This document shows, one piece after another, positions 10,746 through 22,017 of a DNA stretch of 64,000 bases. Source of the DNA: Dillenia suffruticosa. Its lineage: Eukaryota; Streptophyta; Magnoliopsida; Dilleniales; Dilleniaceae. Position 1 is the stretch's first letter; the number at the start of each line of letters is the position of its first letter. A model generated the notes under the pieces. The model saw only the letters and a program-made list of their open reading frames with translations, had not been told where the DNA came from and searched no databases. The translations under genes and the position numbers were made by a program. The stretch is taken from assembly GCA_033439265.1 (NCBI GenBank), contig JAVTVX010000034.1, positions 11,935,001 through 11,999,000 of the forward strand, given 5' to 3'.

Positions 10746-12220
10746 CCTCTCCTTTTTCTTCTTCCCGAATTGGATTTTGTGTTCGTGGGATGTGTGTTTA
10801 TACACATCGAACCACAATTTGAGGAGTCTGTAATTATGTGCAACTTACAAGCATATATTGTGCAACAGTAGAAAGTCATAATCCATCAAGCAAGATACTT
10901 TGGTGGGCCTTAATTGAGCTTGGTGGATCAAAAACCCTAATTTAGCTTGGTTGTTCTTCGTGGGCAGATCAGATGTGATGTAACCTTAGAACATGTTCAA
11001 TTACTTTGGATTCTATATTGTGCATTCCTGCTCGGCTTTGTAGGCGATGGAAATGTAGTAAGATCTCAAATTCAAGTGTTGTGCATGGTAGGAGAGCTTT
11101 ACCCGTGAGATGCCAATCTGACTCAAACCGAATTTAATTAGGTCGAATATGATTATTGAACATCAATACTTTATAATAAAAAAAAGTGTATAATAGACTT
11201 TGACAATTGTGTGATTGATTTTTTTGCCCTCACACTTGTTGTGCTATTTGATACAGTATCTATGTTAGAGATTATGGGTGGAACATCACTGTGTGATGCG
11301 GTGCGTAACTACCGTATCGTGTTTTAGACAACTTGTTCTATTTCTGTGAAAAAAAAAAAAAAAAACTCTCTTACTAAATTCAATATGAATTCCAACAACT
11401 ACCAATATAATATTATTAGTATCTATTTTGTGTCCTAAATTTGGGAGACTCATATTGGTATTGGGTTCTTTTTATAACATCTTAACGATTGCACAAAATG
11501 ATACTATTTAAATTTATAATTCCGTATATGTCATACCCATATTTTTCTTTCATTTAACTTTTTCAAGCTAAACACTTTTCTTATTATGCTCCTAATAAAA
11601 AGCTAAACACTTTTATTATTGTAGATTCAATGAGTAGTATTATGTTCTTAGAGATCAATAGTTCTTTTGAGGAGCACATGAAGGGAGGATTCTTTTGTAC
11701 ATGTGATTCACTTAATAACTTGGTTTGTTTAGATTTTCACCATAATCTTAGTTTTTGACTTTTTTGATTTATCAACTATGGAAAGTTTTTGTTCGATAAT
11801 TAAAAGTTATCTTCTATTTGGATAATGAAATGTTGTAAATAAAAATTTATCTTCATCTTTAAACAAAAGCTCCAATTATAACATATCATTTTATTTGAGT
11901 AAGATATCTCCTATTAAAGTTAACATTTAGTCAATTTAATTATTTCTCATCATATTATTTTAGCGGGATAGTTCCTATTATAGTTAATATTTTGTCAATT
12001 TAGCATTAAATAAGCATTTTTTTTATTCCATATATAAAAGTATTCTATTTAGATCAGAAAATGCTGAAAATAAAATCTTATCTTCATCTTTAGAAAAATG
12101 TCTAATTGTATCACATCATAGCATTTTTGGAAGATATCTGCTATTATAGTTACCAATTAGTCAATTTAGCAATAAACAAACTCGTCACACATTTTTTTTC
12201 TTTATAAAAATGGTCATCCC

Positions 12221-12228
12221 TATAAATA
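12221..12228 (+). promoter_or_regulatory. TATA box of CRP-2 (unit B)
   Basis: TATAAATA lies 86 bp upstream of the CRP-2 ATG at 12307. The homologous unit D promoter keeps it at 32845-32852, 79 bp upstream of its ATG. Confidence 0.6.
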
Positions 12229-12306
12229 CAAACATTTGTTCTCGCTTATTATAAAGATACATCATCATTTTAAATATCCCTACAAAGCTAACTTTTCATT
12301 CTAGCA

Positions 12307-12569
12307 ATGCCTTTGATTTCTTTCAAGTTGTTGACTTTCATCCTTGTTGTTGCAATTCGACTGAATGCCTTAAACATTGCAAATCAAACACAGCAGTTTG
12401 TCTGTATAATTACTGCCTTTGCCAAGGACCATGTAGATTTATAGAAACAAACAACTATCTTGCTCTCAATTGCCAAACTCAAGCAGATTGCAAATATCCA
12501 TCAACTTTGCTTTGTTCTGGACTTTGTTTATGCGGTACATGTTTTTACTCAGTTTGTGGCAACAATTAA
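12307..12569 (+). pseudogene. CRP-2B: cysteine-rich peptide gene with a broken frame
   Basis: The ATG at 12307 starts a signal peptide (MPLISFKLLTFILVVAI). The cysteine domain lies in a different frame, 12366-12569: it starts ECLKHC, contains CQTQADCKYPSTLLC and ends at TAA 12567. The shared QT-ADCKY block links it to CRP-1. There is no room for an intron between the parts, so the intron position of the family has been lost together with the frame. The signal-peptide frame runs to a TAG after about 20 unrelated residues, and the cysteine frame has no upstream ATG. I infer a deletion that removed the exon 1 end, the intron and the start of exon 2. It is divergent to CRP-1B, 2.4 kb away. Confidence 0.75.
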
Positions 12570-13300
12570 CCATCTTACTGACCAATAGCTTTCTTCACAA
12601 AATAGTTCTGTACTTTTCATTGTATCCCACTTGACTAATTCAATAAAGTCATCGGTTTTTATTGTTTTATTACCCTTTAATATGCAGGTTTGAATGACCC
12701 ACAATTTAAAATTAATATCTATAGGTAAAACTAATGAAACTTGGAGACATAAACTCAATTATGGTGCCAGGACAATGTTTTTGAACATTTAATGTTGGTA
12801 TATGAAGTTTTGCATTGAAAGATGATTTCATGGAAGGAGATAGGAAAATCTGGTCGGCTGGTTGAGTAATCTTATTTTTGTAGTAAAAGTAAAATAAGAG
12901 TTGTTTCAGTCATCGAGGTGTACCAATTACTCTTCTACTCTGAAATCTAAACTCCTTGCACACTGTTTCTTAATGGAAATTTATCTATAACTAAAACCAT
13001 TCTAGTTAATAATTCAAAAGTTTAATATTTGAAACAATTCTTTATATGCCAACATGGCAATATCCTTATGGAGCTTATTACCCTCTAATATTTCATAGAA
13101 TAGTTTCTCTATTGAGGGAAATAAAAAAGTTTTTTTTTTGGGTTTGCCTGGCAAGTGAGAAATGATTACATGTTTTCTTATCATTAGTGTTTTGAACCAT
13201 TTCGTAGTATAATTGAATGGAAAGTACTATTCATAAAGAAACCTCCCGAATTATTCACACCTATCCTTTGGAGGCCTTTCGCCTTTGATGACTTTGGTCA

Positions 13301-14583
13301 CACTACAAGAAAACTGAGTTTAAACGATGAAAAATTATCGATGAAACAAAATCTGTCGTAAATAGCGACACAATTGCGAAAGATTAACGTTAGACGGAAT
13401 AATGAGAGATTAGCGACGAATTAGAAACTGAAATTAGTGACGAAAATATTTTCGTTATTAATCCGTCGCTGTAGTGGTTTAGAGTAAAAAAAAATAATTG
13501 TAAAACTATCAACGACGGAGTAGCGATAGAATTTTTAGCGATGAAAAATATCCGTCGCTAATCCGTTAGTGAAGTGGTGAAAGGTAAAAGAAAAAAAAAA
13601 CATATGTATAGCTATCAGCGTCGTATCACTGACAGAAATTTTAGTGACGGATTACCGATAGATTTTTTTCAATTTTTAATTTTTTTAATTTTTTAACTTT
13701 TTTAATTTTTTAATTCTTTTAATTCTTTTAATTCTTTTAATTTTTTTAATATTTTTAATATTTTTAATATTTTTAATATTTTTAATTTTTTAATTTGTTT
13801 AATTTTTTATTTTTTCTTCTGTTTTATTATTTTATAATTCTCATTCTTTTTTCTTTTATTTATTTTATTTTTTCGTTGATTATATTATTTTATTATTCAA
13901 TTTAATGGGTAAATCAAAAAAATAATTTACTATTCTATCTTAATGAAAAAAAAATTATCCCAAGGTAAAGGAAAAAAAGAAGAGATCCGAGTGAGATAAA
14001 AAAAAATTGTGAAAGTAAGATAAAAGTTTTGAAAAAACTTTTGAGAGCGAGATTAATATTTAAAAAAAAATTAGAGTTAGATAATAAATAATAATAAAAA
14101 AAATTATATCATAAAACAGAATTTAGCATAGTGGTTGGACAACTCATCTTTCATCTTGCAGACGCGAATTCGATTCTGGGAGGAGACATTTTTCCCCAAA
14201 AAAATGCAGGGCGCAAGGGCAGGCGAGTGCGCCCGCGCGGGCGGGCGGACGAGTTCCCTGGAGCAGGTTGGTGCGCATGCAGGTGGGTTTCACAAGAGTG
14301 GGCAAGCATGTAGGTGTGTGTACATGTGACGGTGCGGGTGGGCACGTGTGAGGACGTATGCACTCTCATGAAGGCTTCCAGAATCAGCAACAGAATTTTA
14401 TTGTCTTTTATCAGCGACGGATTCCGTCGCTGATAGTTAGCAACCCGTCGATAAAAATTAGCGGGGTGTTTTCAGCGACGGATTTAGTTACAAAAATTTT
14501 CTGACACTAATATTTTTTAGCAAAGGAATCTTTTCTTTTAACGATGGATATTTCCGTTGCTGAAAGAAAATTTTCTAATAGTG
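13301..14583. mobile_element. CACTA-family element copy 3 (complete, non-autonomous)
   Basis: It begins CACTACAAGAAAACTGAG and ends TTTTCTAATAGTG, with TCA on both sides (13298-13300, 14584-14586); length 1283 bp. It contains tandem (TTTTTAATA)-like DNA near 13700-13800, the tRNA-like head (14124-14176), a GC-rich patch at 14210-14350 and a 25-bp hairpin, 14410-14434, with 12-bp arms of ATCAGCGACGGA. No transposase is present. Confidence 0.9.
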
Positions 14584-14828
14584 TCACTTTTGGGTTTCTA
14601 TAACCTTTTCATAAATAAGCTTTCAATTTATTCCATATATCATAGTATGAGATAATGGTGTGGATTATTGGTGACTAAATAATATTTCTGGTGTATGTAA
14701 ACACATTATAAATTTTTCTACAAAACTATGAAAGTGGGTTTTGCTTTCTTTTTGTTTACTGTGTCTTGATCATGTAAGGAAAAAAATTTTCAACATTCAC
14801 AAAGCCGAGATCTTTTATTTATTTATTT

Positions 14829-15065
14829 ATGAGTGTTTTTACAATGATGGATGCTATCAGGAGAGAGAGATTTTTCTTTTCTCTTACCACAACTACTTCC
14901 AACCCTGGGAGAAGTAAAAAACTATTGATTTCCATTTACAATCAGTTCAGAAAGAGAGATGACAATTTGCCGTCATTGAGAGCAATTTATTCATATATTT
15001 TTCAATCTATGTCCAATACTAACTATTTTAATTTGGTAAGAATTTTACTATCAGTCTCTCTTTAG
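14829..15065 (+). CDS. Conserved 78-residue ORF, unit C copy (unknown function)
   Basis: This copy starts MSVFTMMDAIRRERFF and differs at a few sites (YNQFRKRDD, SMSNTNYF). It has the same length, no stop and the same donor-like GGTAAGAA. It stays open although the neighbouring CRP-1C has been inactivated. Product unrecognised. Confidence 0.4.
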   Translation: MSVFTMMDAIRRERFFFSLTTTTSNPGRSKKLLISIYNQFRKRDDNLPSLRAIYSYIFQSMSNTNYFNLVRILLSVSL

Positions 15066-15422
15066 TAAAACAGGGTAAAAATTAAAATTTGAATATCTAA
15101 TGTTGTATTTTTTAAATTTGAATTTCAAATATTGGTTGGGGGATGATATTGTATCATAATAATTTATAGTAAAAGATTTTACTGAATTAAGTTTGGTTAT
15201 TTTCACCCTCCCTTTTAAGCAAGAGACTTTTTAGATAAAATTTCAAATCTTAATTTTTTTATTTTGATTACTCGTAAAAAAACTATTAACTATGACATTG
15301 AGTCACAGAAACTGATTAAATGAAAAGAATAAAGAAGATAAAAACCATATGGCTTTTATTAATTCATCAGAAAGGCATGGTTGGAAGTCAGGTATTGTGG
15401 CCACCAAAAATCGACAGGCTCC

Positions 15423-15841
15423 TTAATTTTTGGTGCAGTTGGCGTAGCCACAAGTCCCATCAACACAAATTGCACTAAGACAGAAAGAAGGATGATATTT
15501 GCAATCGGCATTAGTTTAACATAAAGAACTTGCGCTTGGAGAGTTGGCTTTGGAACCTAGGCAAACGCATTTTCCAAACATACAGACTCCGAAAAGTGGC
15601 GGTCTGCACGTGTGCTCGCAGGTACCTTTATCGCACTTTGCATCACTTGGCACTGTCCAATATTCATCCATAGTAATCACAAAATTAGTTACTTCCAATT
15701 CCCACATCAAAGTTATATCCTTTGTCAACAAATGAAAACAGAGATAAAGAAGAGAAACAATATAAGAGAGAGAGACTAACAAGCTGTTCCAAGGAGGACT
15801 AGAGCAATAACAAAGGCCAACTTGAATGAAATCATTGTCAT
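15423..15841 (-). pseudogene. CRP-1C: secreted cysteine-rich peptide, nonsense-mutated
   Basis: Exon 1 (15781-15841) and the start of exon 2 (from 15652) match CRP-1A, B and D. The codon that is CAA (the Q of SLCQTNADC) in unit D is TAA here (15516-15518). Translation would stop just after the seventh cysteine, losing the last five, including the ADCKY block. The exon 2 first codon is also changed (TTG for TGG). Downstream sequence still resembles the family to the old stop at 15423, so the mutation is recent. The promoter TATA (15926-15934) and donor GTTAGT are intact. Confidence 0.8.
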
Positions 15842-16284
15842 TATTGGAGTGAGATAATGTGATTTGTATTAATTAGCCAATATGTTAAATGCTTTTAACT
15901 GAATAATATCTAAGAGTTCTGGTTGTTATTTATACGATTGAGGATTTCTATCAAGAACAAACAAATTTTTCCAATAAATTAAAAATAATTAGGTATTTTC
16001 GAAGAAAACTATATCTAATTAAATTTCTTATTGAATACATGGAAAAAAGTAAACATTTCTATAGGATTAAAAGAAAATAAGGTTTTCTCTTCCTTTTTTT
16101 TGGTTCTTCCCTTTTAGGGTGCTTAGGATATAAGTTTTCTTTTATGGTACAATGCTTCGACTTAGGAGGGGGAAAAAATTATATATATAGGCTCTGGCAT
16201 CTAGTCTACTTTAATTTTATGGTCTAGTCTAGGTGCTTAATCTCCCCTTCCTCTTCTTCTCAACAAGATAGTGTCATTCTACAT

Positions 16285-16640
16285 TCAACCTTCCTTTCTT
16301 TTTGCATTCCCTTCCCAAGCTCCAAAATCGACAACATAACTTGGCCCTTTTATCGTTAATTTTAAACAGTAAAGGAAACTATTTCCTTCAGAGGAGCAAT
16401 TCCTGCTCAGACTTTCTTCCCAAAACTTGATCTTCTTACCATTACCTACTACCCATGGGAATTCCTTTTTAAATTTTTTTTTCTCATTATTGTCATTTGC
16501 TTCCCCGTTCTTCATAATATCCCCCCAAACACTTGGAAAATTCCCTTCTCTTAACAAGTCAGTCATGTTTTCACATTTACAAGTTCTGCCATATTTTTCT
16601 CGAATTAAATTAGAACCTTCCTCTATTACCTTAACCTACC
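16285..16640 (-). pseudogene. LINE-like remnant, unit C (longest open stretch)
   Basis: The minus strand reads MTDLLREGNFPSVWGDIMK, then FPWVVGNGKKIKFWEESL in one frame of 93 codons. This copy best shows the resemblance to the segment after the reverse transcriptase of plant L1 elements. It is still only a fragment and carries no polymerase motifs. Confidence 0.45.
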
Positions 16641-17027
16641 ATTATAAATGTGAAATCATGATGGTGTTCTTCCCTATTCAGGGTTTCCTCTCCTTAATGG
16701 AAATTTAGCTATAACTAAAACCATTCTAGTTAATAATTCAAAAGCTTAATATTTGAAACAATTCTTTATATGCCAACATGGCAATATCCTAATGGAGCTT
16801 ATTACCCTCTAATATTTCATAGAATAGTTTCTCTATTGAGGGAAATAAATTTTTTTTTTTTTTTTTGGGTTTGCCTGGCAAGTGAGAAATGATTACATGT
16901 TCTCTTATCATTAGTGTTTTGAACCATTTTGCACTAGAATTGAATGGAAAGTACTATTCATAAAGAAACCTCCCGAATTATTCACACCTATCCTTTGGAG
17001 GCCTTTCGCCCTTGATGACTTTGGTCA

Positions 17028-18291
17028 CACTACAAGAAAACTGAGTTTCAATGACGAAAAATTATAGATGAAACAAAATCTGTCCTAAATAATGACAAAA
17101 TTGCGATAGATTAACGTTAGACAAAATACTGAGAGATTAGCGATGAATTAGAAACTGAAATTAGCGACGAAAATATTTTCATTATTAATCTATCGCTGTA
17201 GTGGTTTAGAGTAAAAAATAATAATTGTAAAACTATCAACAACGGAGTAGCGATGGAATTTTTAGCGATGACAAATATCCGTCGCTAATCCGTTAGTGTA
17301 GTGGTGAAAGGTAAAAAAAAAAAAAAAAGCATATGTATAGCTATCTGCGTTGGATTACCGACGAAAATTTTAGTGACGGATTACCGATAGATTTTTTTCA
17401 ATTTTTAAGTTTTTTAATTTTTTTTTAATTTTTTTTATTCTTTTAATTCTTTTAATTTTTTTAATTTTTTTAATTTCTTAATTTTTTTAATTTTTTAATT
17501 TGTTTAATTTTTTAATTTTTTCTACTCTTTTATTATTTTATAATTCTCTTTCTTTTTTCTTTTATTTATTTTATTTTTTCGTTGATTCTATTATTTTATT
17601 ATTCAATTTAATGGATAAATCAAAAAAATAATTTGCTATTCTATCTTAATGAAAAAAAAAATTATCCCAAGGTAAAGGAAAAAAAGAAGAGATCAGAGTG
17701 AGATAAAAAAAAATTGTGAAAGTAAGATAAAAGTTTTGAAAAAACTTTTGAGAGCGAGATTAATATTTAAAAAAAAAATGAGAGTTAGATAATAAATAAT
17801 AATAAAAAAAAGTATATCATAAAACAGAATTTGGCATAGTGGTTGGACAACTCATCTTTCATCTTGCAGACGCAAATTCGATTCTGGGAGGAGACATTTT
17901 TCACCAAAAAAATGCAGGGCGCAAGGGCAGGCGAGTGCGCCCGCGCGGGTGGGCGGACGAGTTCCCTGGGGCAGGTGGGTGCGTGTGCGGGTGGGTTTCA
18001 CATGGGCGGGCATGCATGAAGGTGTATGTACACGTGACGGTGCGGGTGGGCACGTGTGCGGATGTATGCACTCTCATGAAGGTTTCCAGAATCAGCAACG
18101 GAATTTTATTGTCTTTTATCAACGACGGATTCCGTCGCTGATAATTAGCAACCCGTCAATAAAAATTAGCGGGGTGTTTTCAGTGACAGATTTAGTTACA
18201 AAAATTTTTCGTCACTGATATTTTTTAGCGATAGAATCTTTTCTTTTAACGATGGATATTTCTGTCGCTGAAAGAAAATTTTCTGATAGTG
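17028..18291. mobile_element. CACTA-family element copy 4 (complete, non-autonomous)
   Basis: It begins CACTACAAGAAAACTGAG and ends TTTTCTGATAGTG, with TCA on both sides (17025-17027, 18292-18294); length 1264 bp. It has the same internal layout as copy 3: T/A-rich left part, tRNA-like head (17832 to about 17884), GC-rich patch (17920-18070) and a CGACGGATTCCGTCG hairpin near 18123. No transposase is present. Confidence 0.9.
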
Positions 18292-18484
18292 TCACTTTTG
18301 GGTTTCTATAACCTTTTCATAAATAAGCTTTCAATTCATTCCAAATATCATAGTGTGACACATTATAAATTTTTCTACAAAACTACAAAAGTGGGTTTTG
18401 CTTTCTTTTTGTTTGCCGTATCTTGATCATGTAAGGAAAAAAATTTCAACATTCACAAAGCCGATATCTTTTATTTATTTATTT

Positions 18485-18721
18485 ATGAGAGTTTTTACTA
18501 TGATGGATGCTATCAGGAGAAAGAGATTTTTCTTTTCTCTTACCACAACTACTTCCAACCCTGGGAGAAGTAAAAAACTATTGATTTCCATTTACTATCA
18601 GTTGAGTAAGAGAGATGACAATTTGCCGTCATTGAGAGTAATTTATTCATATATTTTTCAATCTATGTCCAATTCTAACTATTTTAATTTGGTAAGAATT
18701 TTACTATCAGTCTCTCTTTAG
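18485..18721 (+). CDS. Conserved 78-residue ORF, unit D copy (unknown function)
   Basis: It starts MRVFTMMDAIRRKRFF, with differences YYQLSKRDD, LRVIYS and SMSNSNYF. It has the same length and is open. An in-frame extension to 18398 exists but the upstream part is not conserved in the other units, so I prefer the common ATG at 18485. Product unrecognised. Confidence 0.4.
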   Translation: MRVFTMMDAIRRKRFFFSLTTTTSNPGRSKKLLISIYYQLSKRDDNLPSLRVIYSYIFQSMSNSNYFNLVRILLSVSL

Positions 18722-19079
18722 TAAAATAGGGTAAAAATAAAAATTTGAATTTCTAATGTTGTATTTTTTAAATTTGAGTTTCAAATATTGCTTTGGGGAT
18801 GATATTGTATCATAATAATTTATAGTAAAAGATTTTACTGAATTAAGTTTGGTTATTTTCACCCTCCCTTTTAAGCAAGGGACTTTTTAGATAAAATTTC
18901 AAATCTTAATTTTTTTATTTCGATTTACTCGTCAAAAAACTACTAACTATGACATTGAGTCACAGAAACTGATTAAATGAAAAGAATAAAGAAGAAAAAA
19001 ACCATATGGCTTTTATTAATTCATCAGAAAGGCATGGTTGGAAGTCAGGTATTGTGGTCACCAAAAATCGACAGGCTCC

Positions 19080-19498
19080 TTAATTTTTGGTGCAGTTGGC
19101 GTAGCCACAAGTCCCATCAACACAAATTGCGCCAAGACAGAAAGAAGGATGATATTTACAATCGGCATTAGTTTGACATAAAGAACTTGCGCTTGGAGAG
19201 TTGGCTTTGGAACCTAGGCAAATGCATTTTCCAAACATACAGACTCCGGAAAGTGGCGGTCTGCATGTGTGCTCGCAGGTACCTTTATCGCACTTTGCAT
19301 CACTTGGCCCTGTCAAATATTCATCCATAGTAATCACAAAATTAGTTAACTCCAATTCCCACATCAAAGTTATATCTTTTGTCAACAAATGAAAACAGAG
19401 ATAAAGAAGAGAAACAATATGAGAGAGAGAGACTAACAAGCTGTTCCAAGGAGGACTAGAGCAATAACAAAGGCCAACTTGAATGAAATCATTGTCAT
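19080..19498 (-). CDS. CRP-1D: secreted 12-cysteine peptide
   Basis: Exons are 19438-19498 and 19080-19309, giving about 96 residues with signal peptide MTMISFKLAFVIALVLLG and all twelve cysteines in the family spacing. It reads SKANSPSASSLCQTNADC, sharing the ANSP and SLC variants with mutated copy C, so C and D are closest relatives. The donor is GTTAGT, the acceptor GACAG, and the TATA box is at 19583-19591. Probably functional. Confidence 0.8.
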
Positions 19499-20035
19499 TA
19501 TTGGAGTGAGATAATGTGATTTGTATTAATTCGCCAATATGTTAAATGCTTTTAACTGAATAATATCTAAGAGTTCTGGTTGTTATTTATACGATTGAGG
19601 ATTTCTATCAAGAACAAACAAATTTTTCTAATAAATAAAAACTAATTAGGTATTTTCGAAGAAAACTATATCTAATTAAATTTCTTATTGAATACATGGA
19701 AAAAAGTAAACATTTCTATAGGATTAATAGAAAATAAGGTTTTCTCTTCCCTTTTTTTGATTCTTCCCTTTTAGGGTGCTTAGGATATAAGTTTTCGTTT
19801 ATGGTACAATGCTTCGACTTAGGAAGGGGCAAAAATATATATATATATATATAGGCTCTGGCATCTAGTCTACTTTAATTTTATAGTCTAGTCTAGGTGC
19901 TTAATCTCCCCTTCCTCTTCTTCTCGACAAGATAGTGTCGTTCTACATTCAGCCTTCCTTTCTCTATGCATTCCCTTCCCAAGCTCCAAAGTCAACAACA
20001 TAACTTAGCCCTTTTGTTGTTAATTTTAAACAGTA

Positions 20036-20330
20036 ATGGAAACTATTTCCTTAAGAGGAGCAATTCCTGCTCAGACTTTCTTCCCAAAACTTGATGTTCT
20101 TACCATTACCAACTACCCATGGGAATTCCTTTTTAAAATTTTTTTTCTCATTATTGTCACTTGCTTCCCCGTTCTTCATAATATCCCTCCAAACACTTGG
20201 AAAATTCCCTGCTCTTAACAAGTCATTCATGTTTTCACATTTACCAGTTCTACCATATTTTTCTCGAATTAAATCAAAGCCTTCCTCTATTACCTTAACC
20301 TACCATTATAAATGTGAAATCATGTTGGTG
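20036..20330 (-). pseudogene. LINE-like remnant, unit D
   Basis: This is the same minus-strand remnant as in units A-C, here without a long open stretch. The region 20520-20720 has sequence not present in the other units. Confidence 0.35.
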
Positions 20331-21526
20331 TTCTTCCTTATTCTTGGTTTCTTCTTCTTTTTCCTCTTCCCATATTGGATTTTGTGTTCGTGGCACATGT
20401 GCCTATTCATATTGAACCACAATTTGAGTGGTCTGTAATTATGCGCAACTTCCAAGCATATATTATGCAATAGTGGAAAGTGGTAATCCATCAAGCAAGG
20501 TACTTGATGAAATAATATGGTCAAGTTTATTTGTGGTAGGCCACCATAAGCAAACTAGTCTTGAACCCACATTTGAATATCTGTTCTATACAAGACCAAT
20601 TTGAACCCGTCTGACTAATTAGGCCTAATTTGATTGTTGTGGCTTCATTCGAACAAGTATGATCTTGGCAGGCCCTAATTGAGCCTGGAGGGAGAAAAAC
20701 CCTAATTTAGATTGGTTGTTCTTCGTGGGCAAATTAGATGTGATGTAACCTTATAATATGTTCAATTACTTTGGATTCTATATTGTGCGTTCCTTCTTTG
20801 CTTCGCAAGTAATGAAAACGTAACAAGATCTTAAATTCAAGCCTTGTGTATGGGGAGAGAGTTTTACACCTTAAGAAGCCAACCTAACTCAAACTGAATT
20901 TAGTCACATCAAATATGGTTATCAAATATGGATAGTTTATAACAAAAAACAAGTGTATAACCAACTTTGACAATGGTGTGATTGATTTTTTTACTTTTGC
21001 ACTTGTTCTGCTATTTAATACGGTATCTACGTTAGATATTATGGATGGAACATCGTTGTATGATGTTTTGCATAACTGTTGTATCGTGTTTCAATCAACT
21101 TGCTCTATTTCTGTTAAAAACTCTCTTACCAAATTCAATACGAATTCCATCAACTTTCTGTATAATATTATTAGTATCTATTTTGGGTCCTAAATTTGGG
21201 ATAATCATGCTGGTATGTTGTTGGGTTCTATTCATAACTTCTCAATGAATACACAAAATGATATTATTTAAATTTACAATTGTAGTATAATATTTATCTT
21301 TCATTTAACTTTTACAATCTAAACACTTTTCTTATTATGTTCCTAATAAAAAGATAAACAATTTTATTGTTCTAGATTCAATGAGTAGTATTATGTTCTT
21401 GGAGATCAATAGTTCTTTTTTAGGAGCACATGAAGGGAGGACTCTTTGTACATGTGATTCAATTAATAACTTGGTTTGTTTCAATTTTCAATTAATCTTA
21501 ATTTTTGATTTATTTGATTTGTTAAC

Positions 21527-22003
21527 TGTTAGAATATGGGGCGGGTCCACCCATGTGGGTAGACCCAACCCTTCCCAACATGTGTTTAAATTTTGAAAAG
21601 GGGTGAGGGTGGTCTTTGGTAACCACCCCTCAACCCCCTCAACCCCCCAACCCCCCCTCAAAAGAAACCCAACTTTGAAGAAAACATGTGTCTCTTCCAT
21701 TCTTTGAAAATTGATGGACGTGAACAACAACAAAAAAAAGGGAAAATGGTGCAATTTATATATGCACAAGATATAGGGAGTGTCTTCCCACATTGAATTC
21801 AAAGAGAGGGTTTTAAAGAATATTTTATCATTATCATCAAGAGGTATTTGGATTGTGAAAAACAGAAGGTGCTCTAAATTTCGTGACATCTTCTAGAACG
21901 AAGATACCCAACCTTCAGAAAGAGGTAAATGATTCTAACCCAATTTAGATCTGGCAATTTCACATGAGAAAAATTATTTTGTTCGTTTATATGAAAACCT
22001 TCA
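21527..22003 (+). repeat. 5' LTR of the copia element
   Basis: 477 bp, TG to CA. It contains the 20-bp palindrome-like GGGTCCACCCATGTGGGTAG, a C-rich stretch near 21627-21660 absent from the 3' copy, and an A-rich centre. It ends directly before the primer-binding site. Confidence 0.85.
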
Positions 22004-22004
22004 T

Positions 22005-22017
22005 TGGTATCAGAGCC
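22005..22017 (+). other. Primer-binding site of the copia element
   Basis: TGGTATCAGAGCC is complementary to the 3' end of initiator methionine tRNA, the usual primer of plant copia elements. It lies one base after the 5' LTR. Confidence 0.9.

Larger units (their letters stand above)
8645..13297. repeat. Tandem cassette unit B (most complete)
   Basis: This is the longest unit, 4.65 kb between two CACTA copies. It holds the 78-codon ORF, intact CRP-1B, the LINE-like remnant and a frame-shifted CRP-2. It is the best reference for the ancestral cassette: units A and C are explained as B minus single internal blocks. Between 10740 and 12220 I see only AT-rich intergenic DNA plus the CRP-2 upstream region. 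Confidence 0.85.
14587..17024. repeat. Tandem cassette unit C (internally deleted)
   Basis: This is the shortest unit. Relative to B it lacks 2217 bp (B 10755-12971), with a CTT microhomology at the junction near 16693-16697. The deletion removes part of the downstream region and all of CRP-2. The 78-codon ORF, a mutated CRP-1 and the LINE-like remnant remain. Confidence 0.85.
18295..21526. repeat. Tandem cassette unit D, left part
   Basis: The unit is split by a copia element at 21527-32480 and continues at 32481 to about 33150. The join is shown by unit B, where the matching sequence is continuous around 11760-11790. It holds the 78-codon ORF, intact CRP-1D and a LINE-like remnant; the CRP-2 remnant lies beyond the copia element. 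No CACTA copy or unit end is found to the right, so this is the edge of the array as preserved. Confidence 0.8.
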
